Positions 28,197 through 40,090 of a DNA stretch of 64,000 nt are shown here, piece after piece; the first letter of the stretch is position 1, and each line of letters starts with the position of its first letter. The notes under the pieces were generated by a model. The model saw only the letters and a program-made list of their open reading frames with translations, was not told the DNA's origin and did no database searches. The position numbers and the translations under genes are program-made. Source of the stretch: Eleginops maclovinus (lineage: Eukaryota; Chordata; Actinopteri; Perciformes; Eleginopidae); assembly GCF_036324505.1 (NCBI RefSeq), contig NC_086352.1, forward strand, positions 6,712,001 through 6,776,000, in the 5' to 3' direction.

Positions 28197-28790
28197 TTAC
28201 CAATGCCATGGGGAAGCAGGAAAATGGGAAGCAGGAAAAGGCTCAAAATATTTGCGCACTGGTTCCTGAAATGGTCTCTTCAGATTTAAGTCAATGAGCT
28301 CCTGATAGGTGTTTTCTAAAAAAGCATTTTTTGTCCAAGTGCTAACGCTAGCTGTTGTGGCTAGCCCCGTGCCACGATCAGAATATAATGGCACATCGGC
28401 TATTTCCATTATAAGGGATTGAAAAGGGGATGGCCCATTATTCCAAAACATCAACAGTCCAAACAAAAGGTTCCCATTGGAATACAATTTGTCTGCAACC
28501 TTAAAAATATCCTTTGTTTTGACCACCAATAAGCTGCATACACAATCACCCCAACAATCTACAGTATTTTCTTTGCTACCCTTACAAAGTGTACACATTT
28601 GCATAAATAAGCATACAATTGGGAGGTTATTCTTTGTCTTAACATCTTCAATTTTCACCCATTCTCCGTGTGCAAAGGATTGTGGGAAAGCACGCTGGCT
28701 TGCACACTGCAAAATGCATCCAGATGCAGCAGGGCATCCTTGGGTTTTTGGGCATACAGCGTTTGACTTACTTTGTACTGGGACATCCTA
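28197..28790 (-). pseudogene. Unidentified cysteine-rich ORF, possibly a gene remnant
   Basis: I do not recognise this. It is an open frame of about 197 codons between stops (minus strand, stop at the low end), whose first ATG is well inside (135 codons from there). Cysteines cluster in the N-terminal part (CxxxxxCxxC, then CxxxCxC within 30 residues) and none follow in the last 112 residues. Composition is protein-like rather than repeat-like. Just upstream, near 28970, another frame reads a short hydrophobic Met-Phe-Leu-Leu stretch then a stop, and later frames continue with breaks, so a decayed secreted or envelope-like gene is conceivable. Equally it may be chance. Confidence 0.3.
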
Positions 28791-30193
28791 AATCTTGCAT
28801 ACTCAATAGTCTGGGTGAATGGTTATTGGAACGAACAAAGAGAGGAATAAACAGTTTCATTGGACTCACATATATTCCTGCAGAAGGAGATGCACTGAAT
28901 CAGTTTTCCATACAATAGCTCATGCATAATACAAATAACTGCAGAAGAAACATGTCGCAGTAATGCAGCAAGCGTGCAACACAAGTTAAATCCTTCCCAA
29001 TATTATTTTAGAGGAGTGGGTTGATATCTATCTGACCAACTCTCCTTGTACTGGACCAATATACTGGAGCTCTGAGTGTCACTGACAACCACAATCAACA
29101 TTTCCCCCCTCTTCTTCCTGTCTCTGCAGGATCGACGCTGCTGCCTGGAGGAAACTGTGGAGCAAAACACAAATCAAAAGTGATTTCTCAATGGCTCAAA
29201 ATTAGCTCGCTGGCTGTGTGATTGTACTGAAGAGCCCGCTGAAACACTTTCAAGGTGTGGATTTGTGAACGTAAGGCCGTGTATTCATTTCTGTCTCCTG
29301 CTTGGATCATTTGGGCTTGAAAATGAAAGAAAAGGCCCGCATCGTTCTACCGTTTCCTGTCGAGACGCAATTAGACGTTTTATTTAACACCTAAATGACT
29401 CCGCTAGCACGGAGAGTGGGAGCTCACAAACGGAACGAGTGATGTCACACAGATTCAGGTGTGAAATGACAGAAATGCTTTTCTGAAGATGGAGTTTCAT
29501 TGTTTTTGCTTAAATATTTAAAAGGTGTGTGCTTGAACCGAGCATTAATTTTTGTTCAGTATTTTAATAAGACCTGCTTTATTCCATAACCTTGAATCTT
29601 TTCAAACTGTAAACAGAACACTTGCATTTATTCACTTTCACGTTGATATGGCAACTGTGTTAGTAAACCAGGGGCTTGCTGACCGTCATTAACATTCATT
29701 TGGACTCATTTTTCTGGCCATGGTGAATTTTAGTCAAATTTTCACTCATGTTTTCGTCCTCCTCAATAACCCTTGGAGGTAGAAGTGAAAGTCTAGCTTT
29801 TAAGCTTCGAAATGTGAACAATATAGTGTATTGTGCTGTCCAGGAAGATTTTCCATCTCTTATTCTTAAAACAGCTTCTGAAAATGGTGCTGATGAGAGC
29901 ACTAAGTGAGCCAACAGAAGCTAACACACTGTAGAAGTAAGAAAAACTGCAGAGCTGTGTAACCTTTCTCTGTGGGTTCAATATTAGCAATGCATTTACC
30001 TTGGCCATTTGCTCTGGAATAGAACATATTTAAGTTCAGCATTAACTAAATGCTTTAAGTGCCCAAAATAAAACCAACTCACTTCTTAGCTAGTTGAGAG
30101 ATCTACAGTGTGCATGATATTTAAATGTTTGAGTAAGTCTTGTTGTTTACCCAATCTCAGCTGTCAATGCTCATTATATTAAGGGAGCCTTTT
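28791..30193. other. Non-coding DNA
   Basis: No repeat or gene recognised. Confidence 0.45.
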
Positions 30194-30650
30194 AAAGGGG
30201 TCATATTCTGCTCATACTCAGGTTCACATTAGTATTTGGTGTCTCTACTGCTTCATGTCTTCCTGCTTTAATGTTCAGAAAGCTCTTTATTTTTCTCATA
30301 CTGCCTGTGCTGCGGCTCCTCTTTCCACCCTCTGTCTGAAACCAGAGCCCAGTCTGCTCTGATGGTTATTCGGCCGGCTCTGTTGTGATTGCTCAACCGC
30401 TTAGAGATGTCCCGCCCCTTAGCCTGTCACGTACAATGTGTTGGAGCGCTAGCCAATAGAAGCAGGCATGTTCCATAGTGATGTCACTATGTTCCAGAAG
30501 TAAACAAAGGAGTCCAATGGAGGCATTTCAGTCCAGGGGGATACTCCACCTTGAGGGAACAAAGGGATTGTAGCCTTTGCAGACCGTTTACATGCACTAA
30601 AACCTATATACCACACTACAGGAGAGGGGAAATCCTTCAAAAATGTCCTT
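30194..30650 (+). mobile_element. MITE-like element, family A copy 3 (most complete)
   Basis: Begins TTTTAAAGGGGTCATATTCTG and holds all family landmarks through AAACAAAGGAGTCCAATGG, 'ctttgcagacc' and 'cacactacaggagagggga'. The 50.7-kb copy supplies the matching right end, AGCATAACAGGGGACTTTTAA. Together they imply terminal inverted repeats near AAAGGGG(T/A)C...ATTATGC flanked by TTAA, typical of TTAA-inserting DNA transposons. The right end here is diverged. Confidence 0.8.
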
Positions 30651-33229
30651 GCTGTTGTATACTAGTAAGGCAGCACAGAAACCAGAACAAAAAACTCTTC
30701 TTCCCGTAATCTCCAAAACCTCATGATCCAGTTTGTGCAAATGATCAGCCAGGTTTCCCAACAACAAGTCTTTGAGAACGACACTGATGTTACACCATGT
30801 TGTGTTTTGACATCGATGTTTTCATACTGTCTCACCTGGTTTGCATTAAACAGTGTGGAGGTAAGGAGCAGGATGTGTGTGTTGCACCACGCTGCAGGGA
30901 GGGTGTGTGTTTCTGCATAAGCATATACATCATGTAAATGTTTGCATGAGTTTGAACCTCTACCTGTCTCTCTTAGGACGTGGATCATTAACACAATGCT
31001 GAGTCCAGACCTCCCGCTCTGCTGTGCTCAGACAGATCTCCTGTTTTCATCTGCCAGACTCAGCTATCCAGTTGCTTAGATGCAGCGGTGCGATAACCGT
31101 TAGCCATACTCCCCCGTCAGTTCCCAGCCAAATGGGCCGAGCCTGTTGGCAGCCGCACAGCAGACAGATAATATTCTACACATTCCCACTGCGGGGTGAT
31201 TAGATAAATGTGAGTGCATGTATGCCGTTATTGTGGCATTAATTATTCATTGGCTATTTTTGCTCCTCTGTTAATATCCGTTTTATCCCAAAGGATTGTC
31301 TTCTCGTAGAAGGCGTGCAGTATCGCCAGTGAAGCCCAACAAACAATGACTCATCTACGCCACACAAGTCGATGCCAGCCGACTTCTATCGACCAATTAC
31401 TCACCGGGTCATCGCCGTGTGAGCAGGCCGACTGAGTTGTCAGCACTGCCATTGAGTGGGCTGAGCTGTGAGCTCTGGGCTGAATGTGGATGAGGAAGGA
31501 GGGAGGGTTGCGGGGGCCCCTTTCAATTCTATGGGGCTGACAGACCCCTAGACAGCTCGGCGGGGAACCTCAGCGGCGCCGCAGCCCGTGTACTGCAGCG
31601 ACGGCAGGTCACTCGCAGGACCTTGAGAAAATAAGGGAGTCAGACTCCATTTGTTATCCGTCTCTGTTCCCCCGGGGAATCAAAGGCGAAGACATTTTCA
31701 GCCGTCCCGCCTGACTGCGTCCGACTCACTTAAGAGGTCCGTTTTCGCCTCGCTCCCTCCGAGCTTTGTTCACACATCCAGCAGACATGGCATGTGGGAC
31801 AGTTGTGGCTTAGCTTGGCCAGGAGGAGCAGAGGCTGGATGCCAGGGAAGCAGCTGAGAGGACAAACAGCACTGTGGAGAAATGAGAGGAAGCATTATAA
31901 AGACCAAAAAAGGCCTCTTTCTTTTCAGGAGGATTTACGAGTGTGTTTGGGATGTTTTTGCATGTGTGGACGTCTTGTTATATTCAGTTTCTCTCATTTC
32001 CTTCACAAATATAAAAGATATTTGCACTTTATTGTTTTACTTCCTAATGTGTCTCACCATGGAGTAGCTTTTTCTTGTGAAATCCTGCTTGGTAAAAGCA
32101 GCTACATTTGTATTTTCTTGGATGGAGCAATCCAGCCAGAGCAAAAAGTGGCACTTATACACTTATGATTATGTGCACACACTCCTGGGAACTAAAGGCG
32201 GGCAGAACAACCAGAGTCACACCAAAGACAGAGACAGTGTGAGATAGCAACTTCAGAGCTGTTAGGGAGACAAGTCTAGAGGGAGGAATTTGGTTTCCGT
32301 CACATTCACTACACTTCAACACACAGCGAGCGGCGGGAGAAACAGGTGAGTGCGGGCAGCTTAGCAATTTCAAGGCTCTTTGCAAAATGAGATGTCACTC
32401 ATTTTGCAAATATGATACCTACTCTCAAAGAATGACTTTGGATGTCTGGCTTCCTTCAGATTTTCACCCTTATTTTAAAAGACATGTGCTTTCTACCTGG
32501 AGTGGAGAACGATATCACAATGTAATATGCATGTAAGAAAGGAATGTGTCCTATTGTGTCCTGAAAAAAAGTATCACGTTAACATATTTAGTCAAACGTT
32601 TTAGAGAGAAGGTCTCGATTACAAATGAAGTCCATGAAGCAACACTGCAACATATTTTAACCTGCCTCCACAATGGCTGGCTGTGGAGCACAAAATAAAT
32701 AAATTGCAGTGTCTTGTGTTGTTAGGGTTAGGCTCTGAGGAAAATGAAAAGTGGTCTGGTGATCTTTGCAGCACAAACAATAAAAGCCCTTGAGGACACT
32801 AAGGGGAGACATATTGAAAAGATATCTGTTTCCAGGTTAGAAAATAAAAAGATCCAATGGATGGATTGTTCCTACGAGACACAAAGTGAGTCAGTGAGGC
32901 TGTGTCCATCAATAACGAGAAACCACGTAGGTAACCTTGACAGAAAACTGCTGATAATGTTACTCCATTGCTAGTCTTACTGTATGTTCCATATGGGGAG
33001 ATAAGGGTTGTTATACTTCAGGAATAACTCAAAGGGGGATTTTGATATCCGTCAACACTAGCATGCTAGCCAACGTTGGCGTCAGCGGCTCCCCCCTCGG
33101 AAAGTACTGATAATCCAAATCCTAAATATGAAACATGTTTGAATTGACTTCTCACAGTTTGGACTGTTAAAGACGGGTCAGTACATCCCTCATAAAACCG
33201 TTTAATCTGAATCATTGTTACATTTCTAC
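30651..33229. other. Non-coding DNA
   Basis: No gene. 31060-31480 is non-repetitive, with an AT-rich homeobox-like core (GGCATTAATTATTCATTGG), and is a candidate conserved element. Open frames near 31.65-32.2 kb have no domain. Confidence 0.4.
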
Positions 33230-33935
33230 TCCTTTATAAATCTGCCCAAAACTCTGACATCCTGAACTCATCCCAACTAATCGAACCCAGATCGACCTCT
33301 TCATTCATTACATCCAGGCTCGACTATTGCAACAGTCTTCTCTACGGCACCACCACCAACGTCCTCAATAAACTCCAATATGTCCAGAACTCTGCTGCAC
33401 GCCTCCTCACCGCTACCCGCTCCAGAGAACACATCACACCTGTCCTCCGTGAACTTCATTGGCTTCCAATAAAACACCAGAATCAACTTCAAAATCCTAC
33501 TCACCACCTACAAGGCCCTCAACAACTTAGCGCCCCCCCCTACCTTGCTGACCTTCTCCATCACCATGCCCCTTCCCGATCCCTCAGGTCCGTCTTTGCC
33601 AACCTACTGCAAGTCCCCCGGACAAAGCGCCGGACCTGGGGTGATCGGGCCTTCGCAGTTGCTGCCCCCTCCTTATGGAATTCGCTTCCCTCCCGCCTCA
33701 AAGTCTCCCCAACCCTCTCTTCTTTCAAATCTGCACTGAAAACACACCTTTTTACACTAGCCTTCACCACCTAACTCCCACCTTCTTCTGTTGTTGTTTT
33801 GACCCCTGTGTTGTTGACCCCTACTATCAATGAATAAATGATCTGTTTGCATAGTTCTGATAGGGCACTATGTAAAGCGTCTTTGAGTACCATGAAAAGC
33901 TCTTTATAAATGTGATTTATTATTATTATTATCTC
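33230..33935 (+). mobile_element. L2-like LINE, 5'-truncated 3' end
   Basis: Plus-strand readings contain SRLDYCNSLLYG, LQYVQNSAARLLT, REHITPVLRELHWLP, then RSLRS, WGDRAFAVAAPSLWNSLPSRL and SSFKSALKTHLF, the conserved C-terminal segment of L2-clade LINE proteins in fish. The frame is broken after LHWLPIK (an extra C near 33477) and again at the C8 run (33533-33540). The 3' UTR ends GTAAAGCGTCTTTGAGTACC...TAAATGTGATTT then (ATT)n, as in L2 tails. Dead copy. Confidence 0.88.
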
Positions 33936-34480
33936 AAATATTTTGGGAATGTGCGACATAACATATTGACTTTGGGATTCCACAGGGTTCCTTGCTTGGC
34001 CCCCTCCTCTCCCATCTGTAGAAATGTTCCTTTTACATGATGTTAACGAAAGAAGTGAGTCTACGTATGCAGATGATTTCACTCTATGTGTCTACACCAA
34101 TTATAAAGAGAGTTACAGCAACATTTTTTTACTACAAATCCATTTCAGAACAAATCTCTAGACTTCCTTTGAATCAAGTAGTCAAAAATGTTGCGGCTGT
34201 ACGAGTAGAGAAAGGTTTCTTTGTTGTAACTTCAGATAGCAAAATGTGATGGTCACGACAAATGAACTCGCCTGTGGAATAAACATATCTTTGGAGGGGA
34301 GATTAAGCACATCTAAAACAACTTGCAGAGCAATAGAGCTATTGTTGAATAGAACTGCCTTTCAGATCATTTTTCAGAAAAAAGACCAACAAGCAACACT
34401 TCCCGATTGTTCGCATTAGATCCTAATGTGTCACAAATGGCCTGGAGCAACCCTTAGTGCTTATTATAAAACATAAAGAT
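33936..34480 (+). mobile_element. Degraded LINE reverse-transcriptase remnant
   Basis: The reading from 33971 gives FGIPQGSLLGPLL, the RT fingers/palm motif, then a stop. In another frame, 34060-34090 gives STYADDFTLCV with the catalytic YADD box at 34066-34077. Two or more frameshifts separate them. It directly abuts the L2-like tail, so one element probably inserted in or beside another. The family is different from or upstream of L2; not resolved. Confidence 0.7.
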
Positions 34481-36539
34481 GTTTGTTCTTTTGTCACAGT
34501 TCATCACTCAGCAAGATATGGTAATATATACATTTGAATGTATGTCATTTATGTAGTTCTACTTTAATGTGTTAATGTCTTCCTGTTCTTCTGCTATGTT
34601 TGTGGGTAGACCCCAGGAAGAGGAGCAGATGCATCTGCATCAGCTAATGGAGATCCTTAGAAACAAAATGCATCCCCTCAGGTTATGTGTAGGATGTTTA
34701 GGTGTAGTTCAGCACCAACAAGATTTAATACGGGCTCTTTGCATAAAAATACCATAACTCTGTTGTCTCTGCAGTCTCCTCACCACCAATGGTAATGCTT
34801 CATGCCCATTCTGTCATAAGGGGTTATTTTTTCATAGAGGGGACATTCAATTTGGACCAGCCTTGTCTAAACAAGCTGCAAAGTGAAAACAGCAGCTCCA
34901 GTCCTCCATCAGGATGTATTTTAGGCACAACTATTGCATGTAAGTCACCAGTGTTTGGGCAGCGTTATACAATCACTGCATTTAAAATGTGTTTGTGTTC
35001 ACAGCTGTAGTGATTCAAATGGAAATGATCTGTTTTGTCCAACACACAATTCGACAACAAAGCACCACTGAATCGCCTCCTGTGCACACAAGTAAATTAA
35101 AGTTGAAGTCTTTATTGACTTATAATGTCATCTATTCTTTTAACAACCAAACATACCCGGAATCTTCAAATGAGCTTGAGGCAACAGCGCAATTGTGTTG
35201 AGTATTTGTAAAGAGCTTTTCGCCTACAGGTATGTGCATCTCCATCAGAGGATTTCAGCATTTATAGCATCGCTTCGCTAACCCCCTTGGCTACCACTCC
35301 ACCACTAATTTACTTCATGTTGCCAGTGTATTGCTTGAGGGTGGAATGAAGTTCATACTGTACGTGAGGTTATTTTATTGACTCATCAACAGCACGAACA
35401 AATGTCTAACCTCCTCGCTTCATTTCTTCTTCTTAGAAAAATTGCATCTAACTGAAGGTTTCTAGATTATGCCAGTGACCCCTCATGCCTCATGCTGTGA
35501 GTTTTCCCTTAGTGCTAATTATCAGAGTGAAGCATATTCTTCTTTAATTGTTGCAAACATTGGTGTCTTGTAATAGAGATCATTTCACTAATGTCCACAT
35601 TCAAACCTTAATTGGTTCCCTTTGCTTCCAGATCAAAGAACTGTCACGGCATGTCTCAGAATGGAGGGCTGTCTTGGAGGTAAATTTAGCAGGTTGCAGA
35701 ATAAATTGTTGACCTGATTCTCTCTCGGCAGATGGGAGTGTGACGCTTCTCTATACTTACATCTCAGCAGGTGGCGTCAAACAATGTTCCACCATGGTTC
35801 CCCGCAATTAGCCCCCCGTGCATCGATGTGCATCTACAGTCTCTTTCAAGTGGATTTTTCATCAAGTAATGGCCTGTCAGTCTGAAAAAGTGAACCGTTA
35901 TTGGTCCCAGTGCAATTTTGAATTCGTTTTTATCTTTGGTTGTGTTTTCTTCTGTCTCACCTCCTCTATCCAGACAATCCTAGGACATTTTCTATCAGAA
36001 AGTATCGAGAAGGGGCAGAAATTACCCTGATTCATGTCAGAGTCCATCATTACCTTGGCCTTTATCAGTTACTGATTAACTATCCAATGCAGGCGGGCTA
36101 TGTGTGAGGTAATGTGAACAAAATGACCCTGACCAGAACCAAATAGATCGAAGGAAATCCATAGAAATTACAGCTGGGAAATGAAAAAGTCATTACTTTA
36201 GTCATTCAGAGGTGACCTGACTTCTTGTTAATAAATTAGAGTCCAATAGAGGCTCGATGTCACAGTGTGTTCAGAAAGTACTTAACCAACAGTGATAGAT
36301 ACCACCATGCTGCAGGAGGGACACTTTTCTCTGTGTCTTGGTTGCGCTGTGTCCAGTAAGGTTGTTAATGCAGGAGTTTTTATCCAATCATATTCCAGTC
36401 AGAATGTGTTGCCGGGTCAAACAAATCTGCCTCAGGCCCGAATCAGCTGTGCGGGCGCTTGTACCTTCAAGTATTAGCCTGCAGAGCAGTGCAGCAGAGA
36501 AGGGTAAGGTCTGATCCACTCAGAATTTTGAATGTTATC
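34481..36539. other. Non-coding DNA
   Basis: No repeat or gene recognised. Confidence 0.45.
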
Positions 36540-36850
36540 TAAAAAGTGAACATTTTGAAAAACAAGTTAGAATGATGAGAAAATAGTGGGACATTTTTAA
36601 CGAACTTTAGAAAAAAAGTCAGAAAGTTGAAAAAAATGCAGAATTTTCAGGAAAAAAATGATAATTTGTAAGAAATAGTCAGAAAATCCAAAAGGTCGAA
36701 ATTTTGAAAATAAATCTTAAGTTTAAAATAGCAAGGGAAAAAATTCGGGAGACAAAAAGTGTGAATTTTTAAAAGAAAATGATTAGGGAACATTTTTAAC
36801 AAATAGTAGTTCATTCAAAAAGTCAAAATTTGGAATCAGAAGTTTCAACT
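36540..36850. repeat. Degenerate AAAAGTCAGAA-type repeat, copy 1
   Basis: Purine-rich sequence of diverged units such as 'aaaaaagtcagaaagttgaaaaaa'. Words GACAAAAAGTGTGAATTTTT and GATTAGGGAACATTTTTAA are shared with 38.46-38.75 kb. Confidence 0.65.
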
Positions 36851-38454
36851 GCACTTCATTTTCTACATTCCTTTTGGTCTTATGCACTTAATATGGATTT
36901 ATGGTTAATAACAAGGCAAACTTTGAGGGGAGAATAATTAAATGAAAACAACAATCCCTACAGAGACTGAGCTGGGCGGTTAGAGCCCAGCCACTCCGAG
37001 TAAAAGCCAGCACACTTCCCAAACAGAAATCTGCTGAAGGAACCGAAACATACTTTTCCATTGTACTCGTTTCAATTTGCAGCAAGAGGTTTAATGTATT
37101 ACTGCCAATTTGTGGGAACACAATTACATTTCCAGGGAAAAGAAGTGGGGCCTAAATCCGTAACACCTTTCCCACAAATCCTGTTGTGTATGAAAAGATG
37201 CTGTTTCCCTCATTTGCACCGCAGTGGTCGTCCAAGAGAGATGCTTGTTCAGCAAGAAGACGTAGCAGCAATTGGAGTGTGACATGCAGACAAGGTGTAA
37301 TCCAAAGATAAACACTGACAAGGAGCGGGCAAACAGGAAGCATGCTGGAGTAAAAGACATCTGTACCTGCAATACACAGCCAAGTCAAACAAGCCAGCTG
37401 GAGGTCGCCACCACAGCTCTATTTACATTACATTTTACATGCACTGTTTGATTGACATCCAGGCGCTCTGGCAAGGATAAAACACTCGCAAACAGCAAGG
37501 GCGTGTTTCATAGCAACTAAGAGAATGAATTATGGATTATAATACATTAAACATGACTCACTACCACGCAGTAAAGCATGCAGATAGATAGATGGATGGA
37601 TGGATGGATGGATGGATGGATGGATAGATCCTTAAACTGATCTCCTTGATACCTCATTAAACTTTAGCCTCTCAGTCACTTTAAGTGAAATACACATGAA
37701 CCATAAAACAGGTGATGAATATACAGTATAAAGAAAGCCATATTTTCACTCCTTTTAGAAAAGAAACAAGGTAACATATAGTAAATAATAATGACTCAGC
37801 AGCAATCTGTCTGTCTTTCTTTCCCCAGAAACAAAAAATACATTATTTTTGACTTGAAATCTTTCTTTCCCAGACGGCAGCCATTTTTATATTGCGCACC
37901 GACTCTGACTGGATAAGCTAATCAGCTCTCGCCTCTGGGATTACATTCCTTATCATATCCTGCCACCAGTCAGGTTAAGCACGCTGCCACATTGTAACTC
38001 TTTTTAATAAAGCTCCATTTTTAAATCAAGATTTGGGTAAAGCCACCCACTCAGTTAATTGGTTTCTATTATATTAGGAGGGGATTGTATGGCAGCCGAC
38101 TCAGTGAGGCTCGGGCTGCACTGCCGACTCACACACCGAGACCTCACAACTACAGTTTGCAACCATTATTGAAAAGTACTTGGAGACTACTTTAATGCAC
38201 GTCTGATGGGTGTGGAGAGAGGACTTTCTTCAATGTCCTTACTGGGTCACTGTGACTGTCTCGATGGATGTTATCAGCCCGGCTGCTAATATCCAGCCCC
38301 AGTGCTTTCGTACACCACCTGTCTAAAGGCGACTATAGTTAGACGTTGTTCAGAGCGTGGAGACATCAGATGTAAATGTTAATGAGGAGATCAATAGGAA
38401 GTGGAAAATATGGTCAAATCTAACCTAACCAAGCTAGGTTACATTTGGAGACTT
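36851..38454. other. Non-coding DNA with (GGAT)n
   Basis: A (GATA)/(GGAT)n microsatellite lies at 37583-37628. Otherwise nothing recognised. Confidence 0.5.
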
Positions 38455-38760
38455 AAGACTGGGAGACAAAAGGTGTGAATGTTTAAAAGACGATGATTAG
38501 GGACAGATGCAGAAGGAGTTAGAATAAGGAGAAAATAATGGGACATTTTTAAAAGTCGACATTTAGAAAAAAAAGTCTGATTTCTTGGAACATTTTGAAC
38601 ACTTTGAAAAAATAATCGGGCATGTCGACATTTAGAAAAATGTCCAGAAATATGAAAAAAAAGTCAGAGCTTTCAGCAAGGAGTTGGAATAATGAGAAGA
38701 TAGTGTGACATTTAGTAGAACACAAGTAGTAATTTAGAAAAACCGTCATCATTTTTAGGT
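38455..38760. repeat. Degenerate AAAAGTCAGAA-type repeat, copy 2
   Basis: Shares GGGAGACAAAAGGTGTGAAT, ATGATTAGGGACA, 'aatgggacatttttaa' and 'cgacatttagaaaaa' with the 36.5-kb copy, same orientation, 1.9 kb apart. Confidence 0.65.
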
Positions 38761-39710
38761 GTAAAGTCAAAGCTGTATGGAGAGGACTGACCAGTATAAA
38801 TCCAGCTGGGTACGTTTAGACGCTCTGATTGCAATGGGAACAGAAACATCGATGATTCTCTTCCCCCAGAGTTCCTGTCAGCTGCAGCTTTGTCAGAAAG
38901 AGAATTCATCCCCCGGTGAGGTTATTTGAACCTCATATCACTTCAAACCAAGCAACACTTTCAGGTTGCCAAACATTTGCTTTACAGAGACGCTCTAAAG
39001 GGCACAAAGCTTTGATCACCAGCCCTACCTCATGCTATACCCGTCTTTTTATTTACTTAAGATGAAAGACTACAAAGTTTGAGTGTACACAAACGCCACA
39101 CGTGTCTCTTTCACACAAAGTTCCTGGCTAATAACTTAGATAACCTTTCAGGTATTTTCACTACTCACACATGCAGGACATTCAGGAGCATTTCTGTCTG
39201 GCAGTTTTTAGACATGACATGAGGATGGAGCCATTCGATGTTAAAACGAAGTACACTGGATATAAACTCCCCAAACAGGCGAATGCATTCCAGTTTCACC
39301 CACTGTCTCTGCCACCTTCCTCCACGCCTGGTTCCTCCTGTTTGTGGTCGTACAAAAGAGGGTGACTACCGACAGTTATTATCATTTTTCCCTCCATTTC
39401 TTGGCAAATGAGTCGAGCTATGGCTCTCCCGACATTTTTACACACACGCGAATTGATTGGCTGGCGCTTCAGTGAAAAGTTGAACTTCCGACGCAACGGA
39501 ACCACAATGCAGTTCGGCAACGCTTCACGTCACCCCATTCATCGGAACGGAACCGTGTGTACCGGCCGTAATGCAACACATATGGACGCTAACTCAACAG
39601 ACGAAGATGGGGCAAGGCCATAGCCATCGTCTTTCCAACCCAGTTTAGATTTAAGCACGCGCTATCGATGTATGAAGACAATGCTCAAGTACCAATATGC
39701 ATATAAGACA
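38761..39710. other. Non-coding DNA
   Basis: No repeat or gene recognised. 39400-39620 is CpG-containing with open frames but no domain. Confidence 0.4.
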
Positions 39711-40090
39711 TAACTCAAGAAGACACAGTGCTGTGAGATATAGGGTCTTGTTTTCAGACAATGTATCTTCAAAAGTCAAGACATCTTATTTTGAGTCTCA
39801 GATGAAACACATTTTAGTGTTGACATTTCTACTGGAAAATCTCCAACTAAGTACAAAATAAGCATGTCTGGCTTTGTTTGTACATTAACACAACATTTCC
39901 TAATGAAATATAATTAACAATAAGTTTACCCAGCTATTTACATCCCATCTTATTTCAAGACATCGTACCAAGCAAATGTTCTCTTGTTCTATTGGCAGAT
40001 CATTCTTTACTTATTCCAAGCGGAAAACAACTCAACTTCATTTCTTATTGCAGCGTGTTTTCCAGTGTAATATCAAGTCTGCTCTATAGC
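39711..40090. mobile_element. Possible dispersed DNA element
   Basis: Words such as 'gtcttgttttcagacaatg', CATCTTATTTTGAGTC, 'cttatttcaagac' and 'tctattggcagatcattc' resemble a family of internally inverted dispersed repeats in fish. Only one copy is in the window, so support is weak. Confidence 0.3.
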
